64,000 nt of DNA from Trebonia sp963737285 (GCA_963737285.1 CAVTRT010000002.1:1426001-1490000), one strand, 5' to 3'; shown: positions 17,495 to 26,976, numbered from the stretch's first letter. Numbers and translations are program-made. The notes: a model not told the origin generated them from the letters alone.

Positions 17495-18684
17495 AGGGCG
17501 TCCCGCGCCGCAAGCAGGGCGAGTACCGCCGGGCGTTCCTGGAGTTGTTCGCCGACGAGATGGTGCATATCTACGGCGGTGTCCTCGATGAGGTGGGCGC
17601 CTTCCCCAGCGCGCCGAAGACGGCGCCCTCGGTACGCGAGCCAGCAGACCCGGACGGAACGTGGTGGTGCGACGGCAGCCAGCAGTGGCACGCCGACGAC
17701 AGGCTCGGCGACGACGCCTTCTTGCGACTGACGAGGTACCGGACCGGCGACAAGGGCCCCCTCATAATGGCCACCGGGTTCGGCATGTCGTCTCACTCGT
17801 TCCTCGCCCCAACCATCGAGCAGAACCTCACGGAGTTCCTGGCTGAACGCGGCTACGACATCTGGCTGTTCGACTACCGGGCCGGCATCGACCTGCCGTC
17901 GGCAAGGACCGAGTTCACGATCGACGACATCGCGCGCGTCGACTGGCCGGTCGCGGTCAGGAAGGTCCTCGAGGTGACGGGCCGGGAGGATCTGCAGGCT
18001 TTCGGTCATTGCGTGGGATCAGGCTCGCTGCAGATGGCGATCCTCAGCGGGCTGCAGGGAATCCGTGCCGCGGTCTGCGCGCAGTTCCCCATGCACCCGT
18101 CCACGTCGGTCTTCAACCAGGTGAAGTCCCGGCTCCACACCGCTAGTGCCTTCCGCCGCGTGGGAATCGGGGGCGTGGCGCCGGACATTGCCCTGTCGCC
18201 TCCTGACGAGTTGCTCGACATCGCCCTGCGGACCCTCCCGATGCCCGCGCAGGAACACTGCGGACAGGCGGTATGCCGGTGGATCAACGCGATCTACGGG
18301 TGCACCCACCGCCATGCGCAGCTGAACGACGCGACCCACCGCGCGCTCAACGAGATGTTCGGGTTCGGGAACATCGACTCGATGCAGCACCTGTCGCTCA
18401 TGCTGCGCCGGGGCCTGGCTGTTACGCACACCGGCGCGATGGACTACTTCGAGCATCCGGAGCGCATCGCCGACACCAGCGTCTTGCTACTGCAAGGCTC
18501 GCAGAATTACATCTTCCATCCAGTCGGCACGCTCAAGACCCTGCGATGGCTCTCCGATTGCAACCCCCACGGCGACTATCAGCGCCAGGTACTCCACGGA
18601 TACGCCCATCTCGACGCGATCGTCGGGACCAATGCCGCCATCGACGTGTACCCGCGGATCGCCAGCTTCCTTGACCCCAGGTAA
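17443..18684 (+). CDS. Alpha/beta hydrolase, C-terminal part of the GMC fusion
   Basis: The sequence holds an alpha/beta hydrolase: MATGFGMSSHSF near the oxyanion region, DIWLFDYRAG, and a nucleophile elbow-like FGHCVGSGS in which Cys occupies the nucleophile position instead of Ser, plus a C-terminal HGYAHLDAIVG with the catalytic His. No ribosome site precedes it, and sensible coding starts before 17443 in the same frame (from about 17383), which supports it being the continuation of the upstream GMC gene after a one-base shift. Likely a steroid or polyketide-type ester substrate, inferred from the partner only. Confidence 0.8.
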   Translation: MYLKPADLPKLLRSIKVEGVPRRKQGEYRRAFLELFADEMVHIYGGVLDEVGAFPSAPKTAPSVREPADPDGTWWCDGSQQWHADDRLGDDAFLRLTRYRTGDKGPLIMATGFGMSSHSFLAPTIEQNLTEFLAERGYDIWLFDYRAGIDLPSARTEFTIDDIARVDWPVAVRKVLEVTGREDLQAFGHCVGSGSLQMAILSGLQGIRAAVCAQFPMHPSTSVFNQVKSRLHTASAFRRVGIGGVAPDIALSPPDELLDIALRTLPMPAQEHCGQAVCRWINAIYGCTHRHAQLNDATHRALNEMFGFGNIDSMQHLSLMLRRGLAVTHTGAMDYFEHPERIADTSVLLLQGSQNYIFHPVGTLKTLRWLSDCNPHGDYQRQVLHGYAHLDAIVGTNAAIDVYPRIASFLDPR

Positions 18685-18697
18685 TCCGTGGGCGCCG

Positions 18698-20080
18698 TCA
18701 GCCCCGCAGGCGGGGCCGGTTCGTGATCGCGGCCAGCCCGAGCTCCTCGGCGGTGCGCATGGCGGATTGGGTGAGCTGGACCGCTTGCTCGACGTCCGCT
18801 GCCCGTCCTCGCATGGACAGCACACGGCCGTAGGCTTCCTCAGTAAGTGCCGTCCACGGCCTGGTCCCCATCTCGCGGTGCCGTGCCAGCGCGACCTCCA
18901 GGTGCGCGATGGCCTCGGTGAAGCGGCCGGCTGTCCCCGCGAGCACGCCGAGCCAGTGGTCCGCGGCGCCCAGGAAGCTCGCGAGTCCAAGCGTGCAATT
19001 ACTCCCGGCGTAAGGAGCGGCGAGATCGTAAAGAGCCTGCGCCCACTGCCGGTCCCCCACCAGGTCGACCGCGCCCGAGAAGCCCACGATCACGGCCCAC
19101 CACAGGTAGTTCTTGTCCGCGTCCGCTGTCGATGCGGGCTCCGTCCGGCGCAGCAGGTCGGCCGCCCGGTCCCGGGCGCCTGCTTCGGCCAGGCACCACG
19201 CCGTGATGGCTGGCCACGCAAGATTGGCGGGCTCGGCCGCCGACAGCGCCTCGAACCGCGATATGTACTCCGTCGCGTGCCCCTGCAGCAGCCGCCACGA
19301 GGCACTCTGCGCTACAGAAATGAGCTGGGCCTGCGAATGACCGATCTGGTCGAGCCTGCGGCCAAGCTCACCGGCCAGCTCCTCGGCATCGGCGAACCTC
19401 CCCTCCATAGTGGCCGCGACGATGTTCCACATCGCGGCCAGCCGGATGAACTCCGGGTGCCGCACCGCTTCCGCCAGCGTCTTCATGTCGTGTGCCGTCG
19501 CCACGGCGGCGGAGTGCTTTCCGCTCTCGAACTGCGCGGCCAGCCGGATCCGCAGCCCCTCGAGCGTCAGCTCGGGGTCGCCGAGCTCGGCACCGATGTC
19601 AAGGATCTCGCTGGCCACCTTCAGGGCGTCGCCAACGTCACCGGGCCCGTCGAGCGCCCAGCACCGGTGCAGCAAGACAGTGGCGAGCGTCCGCCGGTCC
19701 CTGGTGCCGCGCGCCATGGCCACTGACCGGTCGCTGAGCTCCAGCCGCTCCGGGTAGGGACGCACGTTGTGCAGCCAGTGCGCGAGGCGGGCCAAGACCG
19801 TCGCCCGAGTCCCGAAGTCCCCCTCGCCCAGCCGCTCAAGCGCCTCTTCCAGGAGCGCTTGAGCGCGCGGGTCGGGACGAACTGTCGCCGGGAGGACGCC
19901 GCCGTATCCCAGCGCGGCCCGTGCGAACAGGTCGCCGCTCCCGAGGCGGCGGGCGGTGCCCGCCGCCTCGGCGAACCGCTCGTCCCGGGATGCGTACTCC
20001 CCCGCCCGGTCGTGCGCACCAGCTAGGTCCAAGAGCAGCTCGCACCGCAGTGCCTGGTCGTCGGGCCGAAGCGGTCGAGC
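18698..20080 (-). CDS. TPR-rich C-terminal half of HTH-AAA regulator (frameshifted)
   Basis: This frame continues the AAA regulator at 20023 after a one-base shift near 20060-20080; sensible coding begins with PDDQALRCELLLDLAGAHDR. It contains repeated helical pairs of TPR type and ends with TAEELGLAAITNRP. No start codon with a ribosome site is found, so it is probably not made alone. The repeats usually mediate ligand or protein sensing in MalT/SARP-like regulators. No LuxR HTH is present at the C-terminus. Confidence 0.75.
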   Translation of the reverse strand, partial: ARPLRPDDQALRCELLLDLAGAHDRAGEYASRDERFAEAAGTARRLGSGDLFARAALGYGGVLPATVRPDPRAQALLEEALERLGEGDFGTRATVLARLAHWLHNVRPYPERLELSDRSVAMARGTRDRRTLATVLLHRCWALDGPGDVGDALKVASEILDIGAELGDPELTLEGLRIRLAAQFESGKHSAAVATAHDMKTLAEAVRHPEFIRLAAMWNIVAATMEGRFADAEELAGELGRRLDQIGHSQAQLISVAQSASWRLLQGHATEYISRFEALSAAEPANLAWPAITAWCLAEAGARDRAADLLRRTEPASTADADKNYLWWAVIVGFSGAVDLVGDRQWAQALYDLAAPYAGSNCTLGLASFLGAADHWLGVLAGTAGRFTEAIAHLEVALARHREMGTRPWTALTEEAYGRVLSMRGRAADVEQAVQLTQSAMRTAEELGLAAITNRPRLRG

Positions 20081-21741
20081 AGCTCGAGCGCTTTCCTGAA
20101 GTGACGCACCGCGACCTCGGCCGCCACCTCGCGCAGCGCGCGCTTGCCAGCTAGGCGCCCGTACGCGACCGCCTCCTGCGCACAACCCTTCCTCGCGGCC
20201 GCGCCGAAGTGATGCGCTAGCTCGGCAGGGGGGACACCGGGACCCGATTGCAGCATCTCGCCGATCCGCTGATGCAGCACGGTCCTGTGGCCCCTGCTTA
20301 GCTCCTCGGAGGCTACCCGCCGGGTAAGGGAGTGCGAGAACCGCCAGTGATCGCAGTCGTCGTCGATCTCCGTGATCAGGCCTGCCCGCGCCGCCTCCTC
20401 GAGGAGATCGACGGTCGCGTCCGGCGCCAGCGAGGCTGCCGACGCCAGCAAGGCGGCATCGAATCGCTCACCGATCAGCGAGGCGATCGCGAGCGTCTGC
20501 ACGCAGCTGTCCGACAACCGTCTCAACCGCGACCTGATCATGTCGCGTACCGATTGCGGGATCTCCGCTGGCGTCTCGCCAAGCCGGACCACATTCCGGT
20601 CGAACGCGCCAACCTCGGACAGGTGCCTGGCCATCTCCAGGAGGAAGAAGGGGTTGCCAGCAGTCTCCCACTCCAGCTCGGCAACCATCACGGACTCGCG
20701 TTCCCCGAATGGCCGGCCGACCGCGCCCTCCAGCAGGGCGGTGACGGCGTGGTGCTCAAGCCCGCGCAGCGAAAGGCGCCGGCAATCGATATCGCGCGTC
20801 AAGGATGGCAGGGCAGCCGAGAACTCGCTCCGCTCCGGCCCGGTATCGCGATACATGGCCACCGTCGCAAGTGGCGTCGAGCGCCTGGCGCGCATCAGGT
20901 GCGGGAGCAGGAACAGGGACGGCTGGTCCGCCCACTGCAGGTCGTCGAGAACGAGTAGCACGGGATGCCGGGCCGCTATCCGCCGGATCCACGTGTCAAG
21001 CGACTCGAACAGCCGGAAGCGCTCGGCCTCGGCCGCCGCCTGGGGCGGGGCGACCGACGCCCCGGCCCGGTGCGCGGGCTCGGGGCACAGGCGGGCAATC
21101 TCCCCGGCCAGGCCAGCCAGGTCCCGGCGGAGCACCGCATCCGGGCAGGCCCGCGCGTAATCATCGAGAGCTTCCCGGAACGCCTGATACGGGGCAAGCA
21201 CATGCTCGTCCCAGCGCCCGTACAGCACCAGGCCCCCGTCCGCGTGCACAAGCCGCGCCAGTTCGGCCGTGAGCGCCGTCTTCCCGATCCCCGGCTCTCC
21301 GGCGATGAGCGTCAGGACCCGGTGGCCCGCCTTCGCACTCGACCACGCCTCCCGCAAGACGCCAAGCTCCTCCTCGCGGTCCACGAATGCCTTGCTGGCG
21401 GCGGACTCGATCCACACGACGTTCGAGGCATCCGCGTCGTCGTCATCGGGTCCGCTGGCATCGGGTCCGCTGGCATCGGCGGATGGGGCGCCTCGGGTCG
21501 CCGCTGGCTTCCTGCGGACCGTAGCCATGAACTGCTCACGCTTGTGCCCAGTCAGGCCCAGAGCGCCAGCCAGCAGCTCGGCGGTGGACTTTCGGGGAGC
21601 CAGGTTGATACCGCGCTCCAGGTCACTGACCGTCCGCGGGCTCACTCCCGCGGCCGCGGCCAGTTCCTCCTGGGTCAATCCCGCTTCGGCCCGCAGCCGC
21701 CGCAGCAATTGCGCGTGGTCGATTGCAGGCTGCTCCGACAT
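20023..21741 (-). CDS. HTH-XRE/AAA ATPase transcriptional regulator, N-terminal half
   Basis: The protein begins with an XRE helix-turn-helix (LLRRLRAEAGLTQEELA, VSPRTVSDLERG), then an Asp-rich linker, and an AAA/STAND ATPase with Walker A AGEPGIGKTAL and Walker B VLLVLDDLQWAD. This is the layout of large STAND-type transcription factors with N-terminal XRE domains. The last 15 codons are out of frame; the C-terminal TPR half follows in another frame. The ATG at 21741 lies after a poor GGGATCC-like region; an alternative internal start is not evident. It converges with the GMC/hydrolase pair. Confidence 0.85.
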   Translation of the reverse strand: MSEQPAIDHAQLLRRLRAEAGLTQEELAAAAGVSPRTVSDLERGINLAPRKSTAELLAGALGLTGHKREQFMATVRRKPAATRGAPSADASGPDASGPDDDDADASNVVWIESAASKAFVDREEELGVLREAWSSAKAGHRVLTLIAGEPGIGKTALTAELARLVHADGGLVLYGRWDEHVLAPYQAFREALDDYARACPDAVLRRDLAGLAGEIARLCPEPAHRAGASVAPPQAAAEAERFRLFESLDTWIRRIAARHPVLLVLDDLQWADQPSLFLLPHLMRARRSTPLATVAMYRDTGPERSEFSAALPSLTRDIDCRRLSLRGLEHHAVTALLEGAVGRPFGERESVMVAELEWETAGNPFFLLEMARHLSEVGAFDRNVVRLGETPAEIPQSVRDMIRSRLRRLSDSCVQTLAIASLIGERFDAALLASAASLAPDATVDLLEEAARAGLITEIDDDCDHWRFSHSLTRRVASEELSRGHRTVLHQRIGEMLQSGPGVPPAELAHHFGAAARKGCAQEAVAYGRLAGKRALREVAAEVAVRHFRKALELLDRFGPTTRHCGASCSWT

Positions 21742-21876
21742 GGTCGGGATCCCTTCGCGGACCTTTGCTTTCCCATCGTTTTGCAGGACCTGTGATCACG
21801 TCGCGCGGACGCAGTATTGGGCGGACACGGTGCAACAGGACCCCGCGTCAAGGTTATCGACGGGCGCCCCTGCGCA

Positions 21877-22104
21877 CTATCGGTTACCTGAGAACGGTTC
21901 CACTGCATCTGCTCCCGGGAAGTTGCGCATGTGCCTGATGGGGCTGAACGTGAGCATAAGTGGCAAGAGCACGCTTTGCCTATCCACGTCGCCGAGTGTC
22001 GCCGCGGGCCCAGACTCCATGCCATCCATCTGCTCGCTGGTCAGCCCGATCGCGCGGGCGTCGAGGATGCTGGCCTGAATCTTCATCAGCGTGGCAGCGG
22101 TCAC
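21877..22104 (-). CDS. Possible small protein of 75 aa, unknown
   Basis: A GTG-initiated frame of 75 residues (with MKIQASILDARAIG and LTSEQMDGM) fills the gap between the AAA regulator and the Nudix gene. The amino acid mix is ordinary and codon use is acceptable, but no clear ribosome site or domain is seen. It could be a fragment of a longer lost gene. Apart from this frame I see nothing else in 21742-22146. Confidence 0.3.
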   Translation of the reverse strand: MTAATLMKIQASILDARAIGLTSEQMDGMESGPAATLGDVDRQSVLLPLMLTFSPIRHMRNFPGADAVEPFSGNR

Positions 22105-22146
22105 CGAGGCGCGATCCCAGGCACCGCCCGCCTAAGCTTGCTGGGC

Positions 22147-22629
22147 ATGGCGGGACTGGTGGCGGTGGCAGTTGCCCGGCGATCCGCGCGGGCGATCTTG
22201 ATCGATGACGACGGCAACCTGGTCCTGATCAGGCGGACCAAGCCGGACGTCCCGGTGTACTGGACGACCGCCGGGGGCGGTGTCGAAGACAGCGACGCCT
22301 CGGTCGAGGCCGCGATGCACCGGGAGATCTTCGAGGAGCTAGGCGCGACGGCGACGGGCGCGTCCCAGGTGTTCCTGGCCAGCGCGCTGTCGGAGTCCGG
22401 CGTCAAGATCCAGCACTTCTTCGTGGCCCGGCTAACGAGCCTTGACCTGTCCGTGCGCAATGGTCCCGAGCTGGACGACCCCGCCAAGGGTCGCTATGAT
22501 CCGGACCGCGTCACCCTCCTTGATGACGGCACCGCCCTGACCACGATCGATCTCCAGCCTCCCGAACTGAAGGCGTTCATCGTGGCCAATCGTGAGGCAT
22601 TGCTAGCCGAAGCGGGATTCGCCGACTGA
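22147..22629 (+). CDS. Nudix hydrolase
   Basis: The 160-residue protein carries a Nudix box ending REIFEELGA, which matches the REUXEEXGU part; the first Glu is shifted or replaced (GGGVEDSDAS). It likely cleaves a nucleoside diphosphate linked to another group. The ATG at 22147 is the first sensible start; the frame is open further upstream but without Nudix-like sequence. A C-terminal LQPPELKAF segment and a short hydrophilic tail follow. Confidence 0.85.
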   Translation: MAGLVAVAVARRSARAILIDDDGNLVLIRRTKPDVPVYWTTAGGGVEDSDASVEAAMHREIFEELGATATGASQVFLASALSESGVKIQHFFVARLTSLDLSVRNGPELDDPAKGRYDPDRVTLLDDGTALTTIDLQPPELKAFIVANREALLAEAGFAD

Positions 22630-22717
22630 GCCGCGGCAGGCGGATAACCCCTGGGGCGTTCACAGGCGCCGGCACGGGACATACTTGCCTATGGCGATCG
22701 CGGGTGCTTAATGGCGG

Positions 22718-23092
22718 GTGCGCGCAGCGACGCGGAGAATTGCCAGAGGACTGCGGGCAGCGCTAGCGGTGCTGGTGCTCCTGGTGGTCAGCGGCTGCCG
22801 CGGTGGCCGCCCCCGGCGCCCGGCACGTCTACTCGATCCGGGAAGCCCTAGCTCGGCTGGCTCACGGCAGCGCAGCGGGGCATACCGGACCTTGCCGGGC
22901 GGGTATCCGCGCCGCGCTAATCACAATATGTGCCAGGACGGCTCCGACGAGCAAGTATGCAGCAGCCCGCGCGAGGTCTCCCCAGGCCAGTATGGCTGGT
23001 CGGACGGATCCCGCTCAAGGCCCTTACCTGTTCCGGCGCCCCAGTGCCAGGCAGCCTGGTTTGGGCGTTCTGACCGGTTCGTGAGCAGGTAG
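22718..23092 (+). pseudogene. Lipoprotein-like fragment, probably degraded
   Basis: A GTG start is followed by a basic N-region, the hydrophobic run ALAVLVLLVVSGC with a lipobox Cys, and then a Pro/Arg-rich low-complexity tail lacking any fold-like pattern. A second frame from 22803 reads ARHVYSIREALARL, which looks more protein-like, so a shift just after the signal peptide is plausible. The rest of the 22630-23202 gap shows nothing I can assign. Confidence 0.35.
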
Positions 23093-23202
23093 AGGGCATG
23101 CCGACGTCCGGACGCTTCATCTAGACTGGCCCGACCCGCTGCTCGGGATTCCGGCATAGTCCACTGCGGGAACTCCCGCGGCCACGATCGGAAAGGCAGC
23201 CG

Positions 23203-23709
23203 ATGGCCACACCAGTCACCAGCCTTGACCACCGCTACAGCGACCCGCGGGCCACCGCCGCAGGATGGGACCAGACGCGCGAGGCACTCCAGACCGCAGA
23301 GCTGTTCTGGGTCTCCACAGTCCGCACCGACGGCAGGCCGCATGTCACCCCGGTCGTCGCGGCATGGACCGACGGGGCCATCTGCTTTTGCACCGGTGCC
23401 GAGGAGCAGAAGTTCGCAAACCTGCGCGCCAACCCGCACGTGGTGCTGACCACCGGCTGCAACTACTGGGACCGGGGACTGGACGTCGTGGTCGAGGGCG
23501 AGGCCATCCAGGTCACCAGCGAGAACACCCTCAGGCGCGTCGTTGCGGCCTTCACCACGAAATGGGACGGACGGTGGCAGTTCGAGGTGCGCGACGGCTG
23601 CTTCCACCATCCGGGCGGTGGCGCGGCCATGGTCTTCTCTGTTACGCCAGTCAAGGTCTTCAGCCACGCCAAGGGCGACCCGTTCGGCGCGACCACGCAC
23701 AAGTTCTGA
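23203..23709 (+). CDS. Pyridoxamine 5'-phosphate oxidase-family flavin/F420 protein
   Basis: The 168-residue protein has the split-barrel family pattern: FWVSTVRTDGRPHVTPV at the front, then FCTGAEEQKFANLRANP and VVLTTGCNYWDRGLDVVVEG. These motifs fit FMN- or F420-binding members that act as reductases or oxidases of small molecules. GAAAGG precedes the ATG. A 24-bp palindrome follows the stop. F420-dependent members are common in actinomycetes, but the cofactor cannot be told apart here. Confidence 0.88.
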   Translation: MATPVTSLDHRYSDPRATAAGWDQTREALQTAELFWVSTVRTDGRPHVTPVVAAWTDGAICFCTGAEEQKFANLRANPHVVLTTGCNYWDRGLDVVVEGEAIQVTSENTLRRVVAAFTTKWDGRWQFEVRDGCFHHPGGGAAMVFSVTPVKVFSHAKGDPFGATTHKF

Positions 23710-23721
23710 CTCCCGCGCCTG

Positions 23722-23745
23722 ACCGCGGGCGCCGGCGCCCGCGGT
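23722..23745 (+). terminator. 24-bp palindromic hairpin after PPOX gene
   Basis: ACCGCGGGCGCC and its reverse complement abut with no loop bases, so the real loop would be formed by the innermost bases. It lies 13 bases after the stop at 23709 and before the convergent phosphotransferase gene. Confidence 0.6.
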
Positions 23746-23812
23746 ACGTGCTGCCCGGCCAGCGGTCATGACGGTCAGCACTTTAAGTGGCTGATCTGCG
23801 GACGCCGTCTTC

Positions 23813-24979
23813 TCAGGTCCGGTCCCGGGCAGGGGCGGAGGCGAGCGCCTGGCGGATCGCTGCGGCTGGATCGCCGCAATGGTAGACGCGCTCGCTGGGC
23901 TCGATGTTGTCGAGGAACTCCTGGTAGCGCACGGCGTGCGCAAGATGCGCCAGCGGCTCGGCGATCCGTAGCGCCTCGGCGGGACGTGACCGGGGGACCG
24001 CGGCGGTCCAGGCTGCGATCCAGGCGCTGGCCGCCGGGCGGCGCCGGCCTGCCGGCAGGTAGTCGATCGCGCGCAGCCCGTCGAGCACGGGATTGCCCAG
24101 GTGCGCGTCAGCGAAGTCAAGGACGACCGGGGCGCCGTCGCCGCGACGCCAGTTGCCGGGGTGGAAGTCGCCGTGCACCACCGTGTCGGGCAGGCCACAG
24201 TCGGCCAGCATCTCCCATCGCTCCTGCAGGCTCCTGGCCGCGCGCAGTTCCCCGGGACTCAGCTCGGTGCCGACCGGGCCGTCGAGCAGGTCATGGACGG
24301 CTGCTGCCAGGGCCTCCGGGCGGCGGTCCGGGATAGTGTGCGGCAACTGGTCGATGCGCGACTGCGCGATGGCCAGGCGATGCACGGCGTCCGCCACGAC
24401 CTGCCCGGACGCGTCCCAGCAGTCCGTGCCGGGAACATCGGCCAGCAGCAGGCGGCCCGGCGCGCTGGCCAGGACGGCTGGCACCAGGCCAGGATCGACC
24501 TCGGCGAACGCGGCGATCGCAGCCGGCTCGGCGGCGGCGAAGGCCGGGATGGCCTTGAGCCAGACCGGGCCATCGGCGGCTGGCAGGCGGAACAGCGCTG
24601 CCAGGTTCCAGGTCTTGCGCTGGGCGGGCCGCCCGGTGAGGTCGACGTGCTCCGATGCCCACCTGAAGAGCTCCCGCACGCCCGACGCGCACGCCCAGGG
24701 CAGCCGAAGCGGGTGATCGTCGTCGATGAAGTCGCAAGGGGGCAGGCTCCCCGGCGGCCCGAGTGCCTCAGCGTGGTAGGTGACATGGCCGTCCCGGGCC
24801 CCGTCGGAGCCTTCGACGGTAAGCAGCCGCAAGACGATGACCGGCACGGCCAGCGTCTCCTCCAGATGCGCCACGACCGGCTCAACCTCGGCCCACCACC
24901 CGATCTCGACAGGGAACGGCCCGACCACCCCAGCGCAGGCGCCGCCGTGCGTCACCACCGCAGTCACCATTCGTCCCAT
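23813..24979 (-). CDS. Aminoglycoside phosphotransferase-family protein
   Basis: The 388-residue protein has the APH-type kinase core in its C-terminal half: VVHGDFHPGNW (catalytic loop), VVLDFADAHLG (metal-binding Asp) and LRAIDYLPAG. The first ~110 residues form an extra N-terminal domain rich in beta strands. APH-family members phosphorylate antibiotics, choline, homoserine or sugars; the substrate is not predictable. It is transcribed on its own, opposite to yaaA. Confidence 0.87.
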   Translation of the reverse strand: MGRMVTAVVTHGGACAGVVGPFPVEIGWWAEVEPVVAHLEETLAVPVIVLRLLTVEGSDGARDGHVTYHAEALGPPGSLPPCDFIDDDHPLRLPWACASGVRELFRWASEHVDLTGRPAQRKTWNLAALFRLPAADGPVWLKAIPAFAAAEPAAIAAFAEVDPGLVPAVLASAPGRLLLADVPGTDCWDASGQVVADAVHRLAIAQSRIDQLPHTIPDRRPEALAAAVHDLLDGPVGTELSPGELRAARSLQERWEMLADCGLPDTVVHGDFHPGNWRRGDGAPVVLDFADAHLGNPVLDGLRAIDYLPAGRRRPAASAWIAAWTAAVPRSRPAEALRIAEPLAHLAHAVRYQEFLDNIEPSERVYHCGDPAAAIRQALASAPARDRT

Positions 24980-25133
24980 CTCTCCAGTGTGACCGCCCGT
25001 CCCGTGTCGCGTCAGCTCGCCTGGCGATCACTTCGCGCTGGCGGCGTGTCGCCGGCCGCCGGGTTTCTCCGACCAGCGGTTCCCGGCTAAGGTAGGCCGC
25101 AATCTCAGTACTCCCTCACGGAACCGTTCCACG

Positions 25134-25916
25134 ATGCTTATCTTCATCCCGCCGTCGGAGGCCAAGGCCTTCCCAGCCGGCGTAGCCCCGGTCGAGCTTG
25201 GCTCTCTCGCGCTGCCCGAGCTCGCGCCAACAAGGGCCGCACTGCGTCAGGCACTGGTTCGGCTGTCCCGCGGCCGGGCACCGGTCGCGCTGCAGGCGCT
25301 GGGCCTGAGCGAGGGCCAGGCGGGCGAGCTGGCTCATAACCGCGACCTTGGCTCGGCGCCCGCCGGCGCGGCGGCCGAGGTGTACACCGGCGTGCTGTAC
25401 GACGCGCTCGACCTGCCTGCCCTGCGCCGCCGCGGCGTCCCGGTGGATCACGTTCTGATCTTCTCGGGCCTGTGGGGAGTGCTCCGGCCCAGTGACCGGA
25501 TCCCGCACTACCGCTGCTCCGCGGGAGTGAAGCTGCCCGCCATAGGCTCGGTGTCGACGGCCTGGCGCAAGGCACTGCGCGACCCCCTGGCGGCACACGT
25601 CGGCGACCGGCTGGTGGTGGACCTGCGATCGGGGGCATACGCCGCCTTGTGGGCGCCCGGCGCCAACGCGGTGACCGTGCGGGTGCTGCACGAGCGGGAG
25701 GCAGGCGGCGTGGTCAAGCGTGCCGTGGTCTCACACTTCAACAAGGCAACGAAGGGAAGGCTCGCCCGGGCGCTGCTGGAATCGGGCCAGCAGCCACGCA
25801 AGCCAGGGGAGCTCGCCGACGTGGTGCGCGACCTCGGCTTCATCGTCGAGCCAGGCCCTCGGGCCAATCGCCCGGATGCCCCGGCAGCGCTGGATATCGT
25901 AGTGCGCCAACTCTAG
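25134..25916 (+). CDS. yaaA: YaaA-family peroxide stress protein
   Basis: The 260-residue protein starts MLIFIPPSEAK and carries the family signatures FSGLWGVLRPSDRIPHYR and VSHFNKATKGRLAR. In E. coli YaaA lowers free iron and damage during peroxide stress and binds DNA. The length and motif order match the family. The gene begins immediately after a short gap behind the divergent phosphotransferase and is followed by a hairpin. Confidence 0.9.
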   Translation: MLIFIPPSEAKAFPAGVAPVELGSLALPELAPTRAALRQALVRLSRGRAPVALQALGLSEGQAGELAHNRDLGSAPAGAAAEVYTGVLYDALDLPALRRRGVPVDHVLIFSGLWGVLRPSDRIPHYRCSAGVKLPAIGSVSTAWRKALRDPLAAHVGDRLVVDLRSGAYAALWAPGANAVTVRVLHEREAGGVVKRAVVSHFNKATKGRLARALLESGQQPRKPGELADVVRDLGFIVEPGPRANRPDAPAALDIVVRQL

Positions 25917-25922
25917 GCCAAG

Positions 25923-25961
25923 CGCCAGGCACCGTTGACATGCCTGGTCCGGCGCCTGGCG
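25923..25961 (+). terminator. Imperfect hairpin after yaaA
   Basis: CGCCAGGC at 25923 pairs with GCCTGGCG at 25954, with a large partly structured loop. It starts six bases after the yaaA stop. The following stretch to 26321 has no convincing gene, RNA or repeat. Confidence 0.4.
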
Positions 25962-26321
25962 GGATCTCACCTGATCGCGGCCATGGCTGGGCTTGGTGCA
26001 CGCATCCACCCACTGGTGGCCTCCGCGGCTGGAATAGTACTGGCCGGCCTCGCGTTCTATCCCTCGTTGGTGCGCTAGTGTCCCCCGGGCTCTAACTCAC
26101 TGCCTTCATGGAATACCGTCCGGCTGGAGCCATGATGCGCCTTTCGCCGTGAGGCGACCTGCGCACCAGCGACGGCACGCCCTCGCGAGCACGCGCTCTC
26201 GGGGGCGCTGTCATGTCCGGGCCCGTCTTGGCACACGGACACTCGTGCCCATCAGTCACAGCAAACCGGAGATAGCACTACTGGGCTGGCCACCGGCCAA
26301 GGCGGTTGTGGTCACGGCGGA

Positions 26322-26654
26322 TCAGCCGGCTATTTCACCGAGGACGGCCACAGCCAGCAAAAGCCCAACCCCAATGCGTAGTCCTTGCCGGGAGGCCGAC
26401 TGACTGCGGGGGCACGACGACTCGTGCGCGTAAGTGATCTGCGCCTCATCGGCCGGCGGTGCGCTGGCGGCGTATCCGCGCTGTCCGCTCACGATAAGGG
26501 CCAGGTAAGTCGCAGCACTGCTGCTCGGCGGCCCGCCATGAACAGCATTCCCCGGACTAGTAGTTGCATGGGTACAGCCCGTCACCATCAACGCGACAGC
26601 AGTCAATGTCGCAGCCCAAAACAGCCGACCATTTCCATGTGCGCGGGCAGGCAC
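26322..26654 (-). CDS. Small lipoprotein with C-terminal hydrophobic segment
   Basis: The GTG at 26654 is preceded by GAAGGGGGAT, a good ribosome site. The 110-residue product has a lipoprotein signal (LFWAATLTAVALMVTGC), a Ser/Ala/Pro-rich middle and a C-terminal hydrophobic run (IGVGLLLAVAVLG). Two membrane attachments would be unusual, so the protein may be anchored at both ends or the frame may be a remnant. No known domain. Confidence 0.5.
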   Translation of the reverse strand: MPARAHGNGRLFWAATLTAVALMVTGCTHATTSPGNAVHGGPPSSSAATYLALIVSGQRGYAASAPPADEAQITYAHESSCPRSQSASRQGLRIGVGLLLAVAVLGEIAG

Positions 26655-26827
26655 TTATCCCCCTTCTCCCGCGTCGGGCATACAGCACACCCGACGGAAA
26701 GCCTAGACGCCAGATGCGTTATCGCCCGCAACCAGATAAGGTGCCTGGGCCACGCCGACTGTAAATGGCGCTCTCCAGGTCGGGTGATTTAAGGGCTACG
26801 GCGACGCGCCTGATTGCGCGTCTTCGC

Positions 26828-26947
26828 TCATGCCCTCGGGCCACCCGCGGCGTAGATGACCTGCCCGGAGACGAAGCCCGCGCCCTCGCTGACGAAGAAC
26901 GACACGACGTGCGCGATGTCCTCGGGCTGGCCAACCGCGAGGGCATC
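26828..26947 (-). pseudogene. C-terminal remnant of a short-chain dehydrogenase
   Basis: On the minus strand the frame reads about 39 residues (GQPEDIAHVVSFFVSEG, then SGQVIYAAGG) typical of the end of FabG-like SDR enzymes, and terminates in a stop at 26828. Directly upstream in frame is a TGA, so the rest of the enzyme, with cofactor motif and catalytic Tyr-Lys, is missing. Confidence 0.75.
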
Positions 26948-26976
26948 TCAACGCCGGGCAGGACCCGCGCTCAGCT

